NCBI GenBank assembly: GCA_000729835.1
Contig: JFHB01000026.1
Span: 186,001-250,000, forward strand
DNA length: 64,000 bases
Source of the DNA: Atkinsonella hypoxylon
Lineage: Eukaryota > Ascomycota > Sordariomycetes > Hypocreales > Clavicipitaceae
Direction: 5' to 3'
Shown here: positions 42,301-53,022 of the stretch, in pieces
Position numbering within the stretch: position 1 is the first letter of the stretch
Layout: each line of letters opens with the position of its first letter
The notes under the pieces: model-generated
What the model was told of the DNA's origin: nothing
What the model saw: the letters and a program-made list of their open reading frames with translations, nothing else
Databases searched by the model: none
Made by a program: the position numbers and the translations under genes

Positions 42301-43543
42301 CGTATCTGCCTTCTCCTTACAGGAAGAGGTTCTAAATACGTTTCACCGATCACTCCGGGGGCCTTATAAGGCTACTCTCAAGTCAATCGCGTTCGGCAAT
42401 CTGTGGCTGGCTGGAGCTTTCAGCCTGGGGAGTTTGGTACATGCCATGGCCTTTTGGTGGGGTGGCCGCCTTATTTCTCGTGGCGAGATCACGCAGGTTG
42501 CTTTCTTCATTAGTCTCACATCGTTATTATCCGCTGCACAAATCAGCGGGCAGCTCTTCGCTCTGAGTCCGGACATCACGAAGGCGGTCGTGGCTGCACG
42601 CCGCGTCTTTGGCCTCATCTGCCCGGATGGGAAAACTGGTCGCCTCCGACTAGAACAACCCCGGCCATCTGATTTCGAGAAAAATATGGTCCTCCACTCA
42701 GGCCCCACTTGCTCAGAGGTGGGGATGGCTGTTTCCCTTCAGAATGTTTTCTTCTCATATCCAAAAAGTCCCCATACTCTCATTCTGCGAGACTTCTCAT
42801 TAGAAATCCCTGCAGGTTCATTCGTTGCTTTTGTCGGTACAAGTGGTGCTGGAAAGTCTACAATTCTTTCCTTAATCGGCGGTTTATACAAACCTACCGA
42901 GGGCAAGGTGACTCTTGATGGCTACGACATTAGCAGGCGTCGCCAGAACGCAGACGAAGGAGAGACGCTCGCACATGATGACGAAGATGACGAACATGCC
43001 TTGCCCATATGGAATGATATAGCTCTTGTCCCACAGGATCCCACACTTTTCTCCGGTACTCTTGCATTTAACATCGATCTTGGGAGCCGTGACGGACGGG
43101 TTGCGTCCCCGGCTGAACTTGAGGACGCTGCTCGGCTTGCAAACATCCATGACACTATCAAAGAGCTTCCCAAAGCATATGAAACCCTTTGCGGCCCATC
43201 AGGATCACAGGTCTTTTCCGGCGGCCAGAAACAACGACTGTGCATCGCTCGAGCGTTGATCCGTAATCCCCGCCTCCTGCTGCTCGACGAGCCAAGCAGT
43301 GCAATGGACCCAGAAAGTGAGCGCTTGTTTGAGAAGACTCTCGAGAGCCTAATGCAGCCCAGTGACGAGGGTAAAAGACGAGTCACTGTGGTCATCATTG
43401 CCCATAGACTACGGACAATCATGAAAGCGGACAAAATATTTGTCATTGAACATGGACGGATCATTGATGCCGGCACACATAACGAGCTCACGGCGAGATG
43501 CGCGAAGTACCGTGAAGATGTCATGCATCAAGCGCTGAATTAA
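39391..43543 (+). CDS. ABC transporter, full-size multidrug-resistance (ABCB) type, linked to siderophore NRPS
   Basis: Modelled with three exons: 39391-39405 (MAAKK), 39491-40409 and 40467-43543, total 1,336 residues. The tiny first exon is inferred: the main frame has a stop upstream at 39485, GACAG before 39491 is a good acceptor, and ATG at 39391 followed by AAG|GTGTGT gives matching phase. The second intron (GTAAGG...TTTTTAG) is clear. Architecture is TMD1-NBD1-TMD2-NBD2. NBD1 has Walker A GGSGSGKST, signature LSGGQKQR and Walker B ILILDEATAALDS. NBD2 has GTSGAGKST, FSGGQKQR and LLLLDEPSSAMDP. It resembles SitT-type ABC proteins found beside siderophore synthetases. The likely job is export of the siderophore or a breakdown product, or self-protection, at the plasma membrane. 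It is divergent from the NRPS. Confidence 0.9.
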
Positions 43544-45712
43544 TACATATATTGAATGGACTATCCATAGAGCAGTCAAGCTTAATAAAACCGCATCCCG
43601 TCTTTTCGGTTTTTTTTTTTTTTTTTTTTCATTCGTACGAGAAGCTATTTTTGATAGCTTGGTTGCACGTAGTGCTTTGTTTTGCAAATTTTTCACACGT
43701 CTTCGTACAAATGGAATACAGACCGACTCTTGTGATGCGGGATGCCGTGAGGCCGTAATGTTCATGCTCGCGGCATGCTTTAAATGAGATCTGGCCATTC
43801 GGACGTTTGTCTTCTCTCACATGATGATGTGGCTGGCCCACGATCTCCACCCACGCGAGCGGTGCGATTCACCCTATGTAAAAAGCACCTAGGATTCCAA
43901 TCCCAGCTGGTACCTTGGTTCGTGCTCGTCTCACTAATCTGATTTGTAACAGTTAAACTGAAAGCTGCTGACAGCTTACACAGAGTGCAATGGCCAATGT
44001 TGATGTGTAAGGCAGAAAGTTTCAGCTCTTCGGCGGGTAACACGCTCGTCTCGGAGAGTCGCAATTGGGATCCACCAGACGAGATGTCATTCTCCGGCTA
44101 CTAAGGTACATGTACCGTAAGAGGCGACGACGCATGATGCAGCCGGCTTGTGCATGGGTTGAGCGGCGGTGTCGTCCCTGCTTTGGTAATTATTGCTTTT
44201 AGGAATCTTTTCATTCCCAAACCCCCCTCTACCCCACCGTTGCGCGTGAAGATCGTATCGTCAATGCGAGTAAATACTGATCGGCTATGGCGGCTTGTGG
44301 CGGAGCATGCTAGAAAGAGGAAGGGTGCTCCGTCACCAGTACAGCAATACTTCAAACCCCTGCTGCGATCTGAGAAAGTTCCGCAGAGGATCTGACAAGA
44401 TCCGGACCGGACCAATTCGGAAACTCAGGAAGAGACGAAAAGGAAACGGCGCAGCAATACCCCGGCTTCGGAGGACTTTTCGGCTCTTGGCTTTCTCTTG
44501 GCCCCTTAGCGGTCCCCAGACTCCCCACTGTGAAGAGGGTGGGCGAGATCCTTGATTTATGCTCGTGTCAGACGATGTGCATACCCCTGAGTGACTTAAC
44601 GATTATCGCGATACGCGAAATTGCCACATAATTTTACGGGCATTTAGGCTGTAAATGTCAGTGACAAATTAGACGATCAATATAGCCGTGGAGACTCGAG
44701 AGTGTCGCATCGTGGGATAACCCTGTAATAATGACCTCTGATTGGTTGAAATTTCCCCTCTAAAGTGGATCTTCACTACAATCATTCCAGGGTGGGACTG
44801 TAGGTCCACCGGGGCGTGTGATCAGATAAGATAAGATGATCAGATTATGTCGAGTGATTATTTTCACAATGTGGACCGTCTAATTCTCGCTCGTCCGACC
44901 TCAAAGCGTTGAAAGGTTGGAGCCATGGCCAGTTCCACACCCACAGGACGATCGCTGGTCCGTGCTTGGCAATTCTGATGCGTGGCGGTGCTCAAAGCGG
45001 CTCTGGTTGCAAGCGGATGGCAGAATACACGGCGAACCTCGCTCGCATCTCACTCGGCTGCACGGCAGGACTCGCTGTGTGATGTAATCTGTCACCATCC
45101 GCTTAACACCCTAGGCCGGGTGGGCACTTGGGGGAGCCAGCCAGCTCTTACGAGGCCATCATCCCCACTAAAACGTGGTGAGATTGATAACGCTGGATCC
45201 ACATGCCCCTAGAGCTGAGGCATTTATGTACATACGGAATACATGGCACCACTTCTGCAACCGCAACCGGCTTGTTACTAACGGAGTTTTCGCATCCGCA
45301 CCTACCAGCCAGCATTGCCGGTATTAGTTTCCCGCCCGTGCCAAGGGTTCTCACGTCGATTGCCAGTTATTGTTGTCAGTCGACCGGATGAACCAACTTT
45401 TCAGGTCATCATTCACTCGGATGCGGACGTGACTACCTAGGCAATAACAGTAGAGAGCGAAAGGAGGGGAAAAAAAAGAAAAAAAATTTAACATGAACCC
45501 ATTACCCCAGCCACCAAAACTTTTTATGGGGGCCCAGCAGCACCGGCAGCGCCTATGTTACACGGTATTGTTCGCATTCGACAATCCTGGCCGACAGACT
45601 GAATTCAAATAGACACGTCTCTGCCACCCACCTCTCATTCCCCCCTCGGACGATCAGGAATGGCCCTGACAGAGTAGTCAAGCGATTTCGCTTCGTACTG
45701 ATCTACGACAAG
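43544..45712. other. intergenic between ABC and MFS transporters, with GATA cluster
   Basis: Contains the ABC 3' flank with a 23-base T run (43609-43631), the GATA-site cluster at 44821-44847 and an A-rich run at 45469-45486. Frames of 60-130 codons have no recognisable content. Confidence 0.5.
44821..44847 (+). promoter_or_regulatory. candidate SreA (GATA repressor) binding cluster upstream of siderophore transporter
   Basis: The segment begins with ATCAGATAA (44821-44829), an exact match to the SreA consensus ATCWGATAA known from Aspergillus. It overlaps a second AGATAA (44829-44834) and is followed by ATCAGATTA (44839-44847), one base off. It lies about 885 bp upstream of the MFS start. 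Iron-dependent repression is inferred from this and from the gene's role. Confidence 0.6.
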
Positions 45713-47694
45713 ATGATGTTTCTACCCAAAATCTTCGCTCGCGAAGGCGACGAAGATTCCGCGTCCATGGATCCTCCCCACCCGTCAAATGAAGGGCTGA
45801 GGACCGACGAAAAGACCGTTGTCACTTCTGACGTCGATAACCGTGACGACGACCCGTCTGATGAGACGCAGGGGGGCGTCAAGAGGATAGAGGCGGAGGT
45901 TAAGGTTTGGAGCAACACTCACATATACATTGCCTATTTCTTGTACGTCTCTTGGTTCAAGGCCTGCACTCTGCAGCCTCGCTCTTCGGCCCGTGAATTC
46001 GCATGCTGACTCTCGTGTCATCAGCATCTGGGTCGTGTACTTTATTGATTCCATGAACTCGGGCATGAGCGCTACGCTTACGCCATACGTCACCAGTGCT
46101 TTTGACAAGCACGGCCTGACGGCCACCACCAATGTTTTCTCCCAACTCATCGGTGGCCTCATCAAGCTGCCGCTGGCCAAGATTCTCGACATTTGGGGTC
46201 GACCGCAAGGCGTGGCCTTGACTGTGTTCTTCATGCTTGTCGGCTTGGTCATGATGGCCGCTTGCCAGAATGTCGAGACGTATGCCGCTGCACAGGTTTT
46301 CTACTGGGCTGGGTAAGTTACTTTCGCTTCACCACCAACCTATGCATTTTCCTCTCGCGCCTACGTTTCTTCCGAGTATCAACCTCAAGAACGGGACAGG
46401 CTGATTGTGTTTTTCCTCCTTCTGTAGATTCAATGGCATTGCATACAGTTTGCAGGTCTTCACCGCCGACACGTCGCAGCTCAAAAATCGCGCCTTCGTG
46501 TTCGCCTTCATCAACTCCCCATTCATCATCTCAACACCTACCAGCGGTTATGCCGCCGAGACTTTCCTCAGTCACGGTACATATGGCTGGAGATGGGCGT
46601 ACGGTACTTTCTGCATAGTCCTCCCCGTGGCCGTAGCACCCCTCTTTTTTCTGTTCTTGTGGAATCACCGCAAGGCCAAGAGAGCCGGGGCTCTGCCTGC
46701 AAAGAAGTCGACGGGCTGTAGTCCTCAGCAAACTATCAAGCATTACTTCATCCAGTTTGATGTGCTTGGGATCTTGCTTGCCGCGACCGGCCTGGCTCTT
46801 TTCCTGCTGCCATTCAACATCTACTCTTACCAGGCGGATGGCTGGCGCTCCCCAATGATCATTTGCATGCTCGTGTTTGGAGTTGTATTTCTCATCTTGT
46901 TTGCGCTGTACGAGAAGTATATAGCTCCCGTCAACTTTATTCCTTTCGAGCTTCTTGTGGATCGCACAATTATAGGGGCCTGCATCACTTCTTCAATCAT
47001 GTTCATCTCTTTCTACATCTGGTCTGCCTTCTTCTCTTCATTCCTCCAGGTCGTCATGGGAGCTTCCATTGAGGAAACCACATGGATTTCGCGAATTTAC
47101 AACATTGTAAGTTGCTGCTGGGGGTTGGTCGTCGGTGCACTTATCCGCTCAACCGGTCGTTTCAAGTGGCTAGCCTTCTACTTGGGTGCTCCTCTGCAGA
47201 TTCTCGGTGTCGGACTGATGATCTACTTCCGTCAGCCTGGCAGAGACCTCGGATATGTTATTATGGCTCAGGTCTTCATTGCCATCTCAGGCGGGACAGT
47301 CGCTATTTGCGAACAAATAGCTGTCATAGCTACCGTGGCGCACCAACATGTCGCTGTTGTGTTGGCGCTGCTTGCCATGTTCTCTTCCATTGGCGGCGCC
47401 ATCGGAAGCACTTTGTCCGCAGCCATATGGAATGGTGTCTTCCCCAGTAAGGTTCGCGATTATCTTCCCCCTGGGTCGAAAGATGCTTCACTCATCGTTT
47501 CGAGCTTAACTGAGCAGTTGTCCTTTCCTGTGGGCTCCGCATCACGAATGGCTATTGAACGGGCTTACGGTGAAGCCCAGAGGATCATGATGGCGTCGGC
47601 AACTGCGTTCTTATTTGTGGCTATCTTCTCGATTGCCATGTGGCGTGATTATAGGGTCAAGAACTTTCACCCCGAGAAGGCTGCTCAACACTAG
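45713..47694 (+). CDS. MFS siderophore-iron transporter (SIT/Mir family)
   Basis: Three exons, 45713-45942, 46025-46312 and 46428-47694, give 594 residues. Both introns are canonical (GTACGT...CATCAG, GTAAGT...TGTAG) and phases agree. The N-terminus is a cytosolic acidic segment of about 65 residues, followed by about 14 membrane helices. SIT-family features are YFIDSMNSGMSATLTPYVTS in the first helix-loop, LPLAKILDIWGRPQG as the loop 2-3 motif, and FTADTSQLKNRAF. QVVMGASIEETTWI and AISGGTVAICEQIAV lie in the second half. It imports ferri-siderophores by proton symport at the plasma membrane. Placement 2.2 kb downstream of the ABC gene and near a ferrichrome-type NRPS suggests it takes up the product of this locus. 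A GATA cluster upstream fits iron control. The substrate cannot be fixed from sequence. Confidence 0.93.
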
Positions 47695-49133
47695 ATGTCT
47701 CGGCCAGACATGTCAAGTAGGAGCTTCATACATATTGTGTAATAAATGCTCGGCGACCATTGGGATCTTTTTAAATTATACTGTTTTTCGGGAACTTTCT
47801 TCTTGAAAGCGCGTGTTCACATGTGCTAATTGCAACCCAAGTGGGATTTTACACATGACAAGCTTAAGCATTGCTTTCGTCACCAGGTTAGAAGTGCGTT
47901 GAGTCGGAGCATGGGTTTTACCAACCCCCTCGTCGTGTGTCAATATTGGGTGTAAATTTGGTGGTGCATAACTGATTCCGGGGCGTCCGATACCTTTAAA
48001 AAACCCAATCTCTCTCATAGCTCCTGCTTAAAGCAACTCAGATTCATCTATAACACTATAGATGCCTTAGACCTCCTGCATTCGAGTATATCTATAATCT
48101 CCTTTCGCTAGCTAGTTGGACAGGTTATGTATGCATATTGGTAAAGTTTGTGTTAAAAAGTAATAGTTGCTGACTGAAAGACTGTAACTATAAGAGCACA
48201 CATACATTATATAATATAAAATGTAATGAAAAAAATAGTTCTTTTGCTTGTTACTACTCTTAGAAATCTCGACTTTCCCGCTCCTATTCAACCCATAATA
48301 GCGACGATTGCTGGCGATAACAAGCCGTCATTTCAAAACATACTATCGGAGCTCTTCAATGTAAGGTTGAGGTAACCGAACTGATGCAAGCCACCTCTAA
48401 CATATGAAGCTAACGAGTCTTTTGAGGACTGGTCCCGCCAGACTAGGGTCAAAGGCATTAAAATGCTAGAAGGCCTGATCAATTTTAATCGAGATCACGC
48501 TTCTATTGAATAGAAAAAGGTACATGACCATCACTATGTAAGACGTACGCAGCTAAGCTAATTTGGTGCTCCTTCCAGAGGATTCTGATCAGGGTAGCTC
48601 CTTAGAGCTACAAGGACAACTCTCTCAAAGGAACTACATGAAGAAGTAGCTTGTCATTCTTACAACCTAGTTAGAGATAAAGGTATAGATAGATAGGCCT
48701 TTCAAAGAAAAATACCGAGATTCATTAACATACTGTATAAACGTCCTAGTATAATATTGCTTCTGCTGCGGGTAAGTTTGCAGAAATCTGAGATCGATAA
48801 CGAAACTGATAGTTTATAGGATATCTAATTGCTCTAATGCTAGTTAGACTAACGAGCAATAGACGTAGTTTTGGTCTGGGGGTTATAGTGCAGACCGGCA
48901 AAGAGGGTCTGCTGTTGTTGTTTATAAGCGCAATCTTTTCTAAAGCACTGTTGCTTGAAGAATATAACAATCTAATGGACTATCACATGCCTCGTTTCAT
49001 TGGCCATGAACCATTTGTTTGGCAAGCTAGTAACTGCATTTCATGACACCTTAGCAGCTTTTTTTGGTTGAGTTGTGCTTTCATGCCCATAAGTAGAGTA
49101 TTGTATTTATCTAACTATATTTCAAATAAAAGC
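47695..49133. other. AT-rich intergenic with weak coding relic
   Basis: No gene is supported. On the plus strand, 48385-48513 keeps a short open frame with protein-like composition (NESFEDWSRQTRVKGIKMLE) ending in TAG. It is probably a fragment of a decayed accessory gene. The rest is AT-rich without clear repeats. Confidence 0.4.
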
Positions 49134-50588
49134 TCACCACACATTGGCAGACGGTTCCGCATCTGGCTTACAAGTCCCCTTTCTTATGCAGCCTTGACTT
49201 TCGTCAGCACATCTAAGCCATATAGACTTGGACGCCCAACCTTCTCTCCATAGCGATCGGCAAGTATTTCTGCTAGTGTAGTTATAGCCATACCATTTGC
49301 CTGAACAACCAGCCTGCTGCCAATAGCTAATTTGAACCTGTCCATTTGGACAATTGCCGGCATTCCCGATATCCAAACTAGCAGCTTGACAGTCTAGATC
49401 TACACACTTGCCGTCCGTGTCGGACTGTATGGAAATGTCATTGTGTATGTCGCCCGTGCAATCTGCGTGGTAGTGACTCTTAGCTTTGAAAGCCACGCCA
49501 TCGTCTTGTACCCCCTTGCATATGCCGCTTGTTGTCTCCGCGTCTGGCTTGCACGTTCCCTGTTTGACGCAGTCCTGGCTTTCTTTGGCACATCTCAGCC
49601 ATAGAGACTTGAAGCTCCAGCCTTCTGACCACAGTGATCTGCAAGTGTCTCTGCTTGTGTACCCGTACCCGTACCATTTTCCAGTGCAGCCTGGCTGTTG
49701 CCAATAGCTTATCTGAACCTGGCCATCTGGGCAGTTACCAATGCTAGCAACATCCAGACTGGCAACTTGACAGTGCGTGTCTATACACATACCATCGGAA
49801 TTAGAACGTATCAAAACCTGGTTACTTACATCTCCCGTGCAATCTCTGCGATAGTGTGACATGAGGACAAATGCAGTCTGGGAGGCATCGGGAATAGACG
49901 AGCTTACAGACGAAGACGATGTTGTGGTAGCCAAGGTTGCGGTTTTAGTGTGAGAATATGGAGGCTTGTTGCCTTCTATAACGTTGAAAACCTTGTCTCC
50001 GCCACATATTTCGGACGAGTTGCCCGCACAAGGCACGTTGCAATCCGCAGGTGATGAGCTTAGGTCTCCCTGGACATATTGTCCACACCAACACTCAACT
50101 CCAGCTTTAAATCCAACATATGGGTATCTGGCACCCCAACAGGCGCTCTTACACTTTTGGCGGGTGAGATTATTGCCACTAGGAGAAGGCAGGTGGGTCT
50201 GGAATGGATGTATCGAAGCGTCTTTATAGCAGCCGTGGTCCGTCCAGATAGGAGAAGGAGCTACAGTAGTGGTAGTGGCGCTTCGTGTGGTGGAAGTGGT
50301 AATTTGCGATAAGATGGGCCTTTCCGCCATAACTACCACGCAATAAGCATGCTCGCCCCAACCTTTGCAGTCAAGAGAGATGGACGGGTTCCAGCGAGAG
50401 AAGGTCTCTGGAGACACGCCCCATGCCTCACGAATAGACTCGCAAGTCCGATTGCCATCATTGTCGTACCAGTAGCTGCAGTTTTTAATGGTGTGAATGT
50501 CGTAGCTCAAGACTGGCTCTTTGCTGGCAACGGCCGGATGTAAAAGGCTAGCTAGCCATATAGAGGAAAGAATTGGTCCTGATTTCAT
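49134..50588 (-). CDS. secreted LysM-WSC protein with duplicated Cys-rich C-terminal module
   Basis: The frame is open from 50810, but Met at 50588 starts a clean signal peptide (MKSGPILSSIWLASLLHPAVA), giving 484 residues; the 74 residues upstream look like untranslated leader. Residues about 27-83 form a fungal LysM domain (YDIHTIKNCSYWY, SIREAWGVSPETFSRWNPS, YCVVV). A Thr/Ser-rich linker follows, then a WSC domain at about 118-200 (HGCYKD, CKSACWG, YVGFKAGVECWCG, CNVPCAG). A second Ser/Thr linker leads to two tandem modules of about 105 residues (244-350 and 371-478) that are highly alike and share CTGD, QVQISYWQQ, GKWYGY, TSR-TCRSLW-EGW and GTCKPDAE. LysM and WSC domains bind chitin and glucans, so the protein likely sits at or acts on fungal or host-exposed cell walls. 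The repeated module matches no family I recognise. Confidence 0.85.
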   Translation of the reverse strand: MKSGPILSSIWLASLLHPAVASKEPVLSYDIHTIKNCSYWYDNDGNRTCESIREAWGVSPETFSRWNPSISLDCKGWGEHAYCVVVMAERPILSQITTSTTRSATTTTVAPSPIWTDHGCYKDASIHPFQTHLPSPSGNNLTRQKCKSACWGARYPYVGFKAGVECWCGQYVQGDLSSSPADCNVPCAGNSSEICGGDKVFNVIEGNKPPYSHTKTATLATTTSSSSVSSSIPDASQTAFVLMSHYRRDCTGDVSNQVLIRSNSDGMCIDTHCQVASLDVASIGNCPDGQVQISYWQQPGCTGKWYGYGYTSRDTCRSLWSEGWSFKSLWLRCAKESQDCVKQGTCKPDAETTSGICKGVQDDGVAFKAKSHYHADCTGDIHNDISIQSDTDGKCVDLDCQAASLDIGNAGNCPNGQVQISYWQQAGCSGKWYGYNYTSRNTCRSLWREGWASKSIWLRCADESQGCIRKGTCKPDAEPSANVW

Positions 50589-51578
50589 TTTCAAGTACGA
50601 GATCATAGTTAGGGAATAATGCAAGAAAAAAAATATAGACGACATGTAATGATGTGGAATGAAGGTAAGAATGAAAAGATAAAAAGGAGGAGAAAATTGA
50701 TTTTCTCTGAGGTCGGATGGGGCGAGAGTCAATGTGTTAGTCAAGACACCGACGACGGGATTTTTGTTTGCAGAGAAGTGGAAATAGCAGTATAGCGATG
50801 TATTCCTCACAGTATTTTCCGAGGGAAGTCTTGGCTTGCGAGATCTGCGTTATGCGAGTTTAGAGTGAACTTAAACAGGTTTAGGATACCTAAATCGGAA
50901 AGTACCTGTCAATGGCCAAAATGGAGCCAAGCAGGCAACAGGCTGAGATTAAAGCAGCGTTGGACAAGGTCGACGTCAACGGCGGAACGGCGGCCCTGTT
51001 GTTTTTGTCGCCTGTTGTTTGTGTCACTCTGAAGTTGCCTGATTTGGCTCCAAAACCCAAAACCCTGTCTGCAACAAAGTCTAACAACAACCCCGTCCTA
51101 TAACTCCGCACTCCGCATCGGTAAGTCTCGTCTCGCCTCCAGCTTGAGAGGAGAAGAAAAGGTGGACCGACTAGTACATGTCATACAGTCCCTTGGCATC
51201 AGTTCATCCGGCGCCTTGGCAACATACACTCGTACCTGCATCTGTTTCGCCCAGTTTATTTTTTATTTTTTATATTTTTTACTTTTCATTTTTCATTTTC
51301 TTATTTTGTTCTCAACGTGCAGTCTTTCTGTGAGACCTTCTGTCGGTTATCATCTGTTTTCCCTTTGTGAAGAACTCTGGCGCTCACTTGCATATTCCCG
51401 AGTGAGGAAAATCTGGCCTGCTGGTAGTCTCGCAATATAGCAATAGGTTACTTCGCAGTATTATAGCGTGGACAAGGCGAAAAAGACGGCATAATTAGCC
51501 ATCATATACAGTTCCCCAAGACATTGCGGAGTGCAAGTGTTTCTTCAACTATTCTTTCCCTCGTCCAAGTCGACCTGC
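50589..51578. other. intergenic, no gene supported
   Basis: Promoter region of the LysM-WSC gene and 3' flank of the next gene. A T-rich low-complexity stretch lies at 51254-51310. Frames at 50890-51111 and 51144-51440 have no features of real proteins. Confidence 0.4.
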
Positions 51579-52550
51579 TCAAGGCCGCAGCTCGCACCCT
51601 TGCACAGGCACCATGATGTCTTTCACTTGTCGCCACTTCTCTATAGGTGCTGCGTGATCTTTTGCTTTCTGTGAGTTCTGATACTCCTCGATCTCATTAT
51701 CTAGCACCCGCTTTCTGAGCTCGTATGTTGACTGTCCCCTGCCAGCGGCTGAACTCTTAATCCGGGCTAAGGTTTCGTCATACAGAAAAAACTTGCGATT
51801 TTCGGTATAGGGCTTGGTAGCGATTCTATATCCATTGGCAATCTTTTCCAACTTTTGAACGAGATAATTGTCTCTATCGGCTATTCGATCGCGGACAACA
51901 CCGTCCACGGCAGTATCCAGTCTCTTGAATAGCAACTTGTTGTCAATGACATCGTCTGCTGACATTCCTTGCTTGATTTCGCCGACTCGCCTGGCAATTC
52001 TGTCGAAAGACTGAATGTACCCTTTTCTGCCGTCCTTCACTTTGCAATACGCAGGAGCCCGCATGTTGCCGATATTTTTGTCCTCCATCTGGTCTGCTGC
52101 ATAGTCGACATCGAAATTCACCGAATTCTCACCAACTCGCCTCCCAAGAAGGGGCTCGTTTCTCCAATTCTTGACATCATCTCCATTCAGTGGCTCGTTT
52201 GCGTAATATCCTTTATTTCCACTGATGTGGCTGAGAAATTCTCGCAAGTTGCACGTGTCTGGGATTGTCGTGCCCTTGACGACGGTAGGAACTGTTCCCT
52301 TGCAGTGCTTGTATCTGGGCGACCCATTTCCCGGATCTAAGCACCTGTAGCTGTTGGAATTGGCGGACGCGCACTTGACACCAACAATTCGGTCGTTTTC
52401 GGGCAAATTCAGCTCCAATCGATAAGCCAAGTAAGTGAAAATGTTTTCATAGATATGGCGCAGCCCAGCTTCAGCTGTGCCTAAAAAGACGGTTGCTAGA
52501 AAGAGGGAGAAAGACGCACGCATGGTTAGAATTGAACAAGCGAAGGCCAA
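51579..52550 (-). CDS. secreted protein of unknown function, about 314-323 residues
   Basis: One exon. Either Met at 52550 (323 residues) or Met at 52523 (314 residues) starts a signal peptide (MRASFSLFLATVFLGTAEA|GL); the second gives the cleaner one. The mature N-terminal part (HIYENIFTYLAYRLELNLPE, then DRIVGVKC) holds most of the cysteines. The C-terminal 150 residues are charged and probably helical (GYIQSFDRIARRVGEIKQGM, then RLDTAVDGVVRDRIADRDNY). I do not recognise a named family. It lies between the LysM-WSC gene and the GH55 locus, both cell-wall-directed, so a role at the cell surface or toward a competitor or host is plausible but unproven. Confidence 0.75.
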   Translation of the reverse strand: MAFACSILTMRASFSLFLATVFLGTAEAGLRHIYENIFTYLAYRLELNLPENDRIVGVKCASANSNSYRCLDPGNGSPRYKHCKGTVPTVVKGTTIPDTCNLREFLSHISGNKGYYANEPLNGDDVKNWRNEPLLGRRVGENSVNFDVDYAADQMEDKNIGNMRAPAYCKVKDGRKGYIQSFDRIARRVGEIKQGMSADDVIDNKLLFKRLDTAVDGVVRDRIADRDNYLVQKLEKIANGYRIATKPYTENRKFFLYDETLARIKSSAAGRGQSTYELRKRVLDNEIEEYQNSQKAKDHAAPIEKWRQVKDIMVPVQGCELRP

Positions 52551-53022
52551 GCCCTGAATAGAGCGAAAAGGTTAAAAAGAAGGGGGCGCAGGAGCTGGAG
52601 GAGCAGGAATGTAGAGGAGAAGGGAAAAGGATGAAGCCTTTCTTTTTGGCATAACAGTGAGGTGGGTAGGATGATAGGGGGATAGAAGGATATTTTAACG
52701 ACATTATAAAGTAATGAGCGATATAATACGTTTACTGGACCCCGGTAGTTGAAGCAAAGTCTAAGCAGCGTATACGTTTCTGCGTTGTTACAACATCTTC
52801 GACTTACAGGAGCTGATCCTTGTCAACCTTGCCCCTCCCAGAATGTTACGGCTTCATTCAGGTCCAATTTTCCCTGCCCTCAATGGCCTAATAAGGACTA
52901 CGGCAGTAATTTCTTGCTCGGCCACACTAGTATAGTATGCCTGCAACAGTACACGGGTATGCGTTGCATCTGTTTTAGTCATGTCATGTGTATTATGTGG
53001 CATTGTTCTTTAGAGTCTTGCG
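52551..53022. other. intergenic, nothing recognised
   Basis: Promoter side of the secreted orphan gene and 3' flank of the 2EXR gene. Pyrimidine/purine-skewed stretches occur (52560-52680), but no gene or repeat is called. Confidence 0.35.

Noticed and set aside
42922..43524. 200-codon frame opposite the second ABC nucleotide-binding domain
   Set aside because: Antisense to Walker A and signature motifs that fully explain the sequence.
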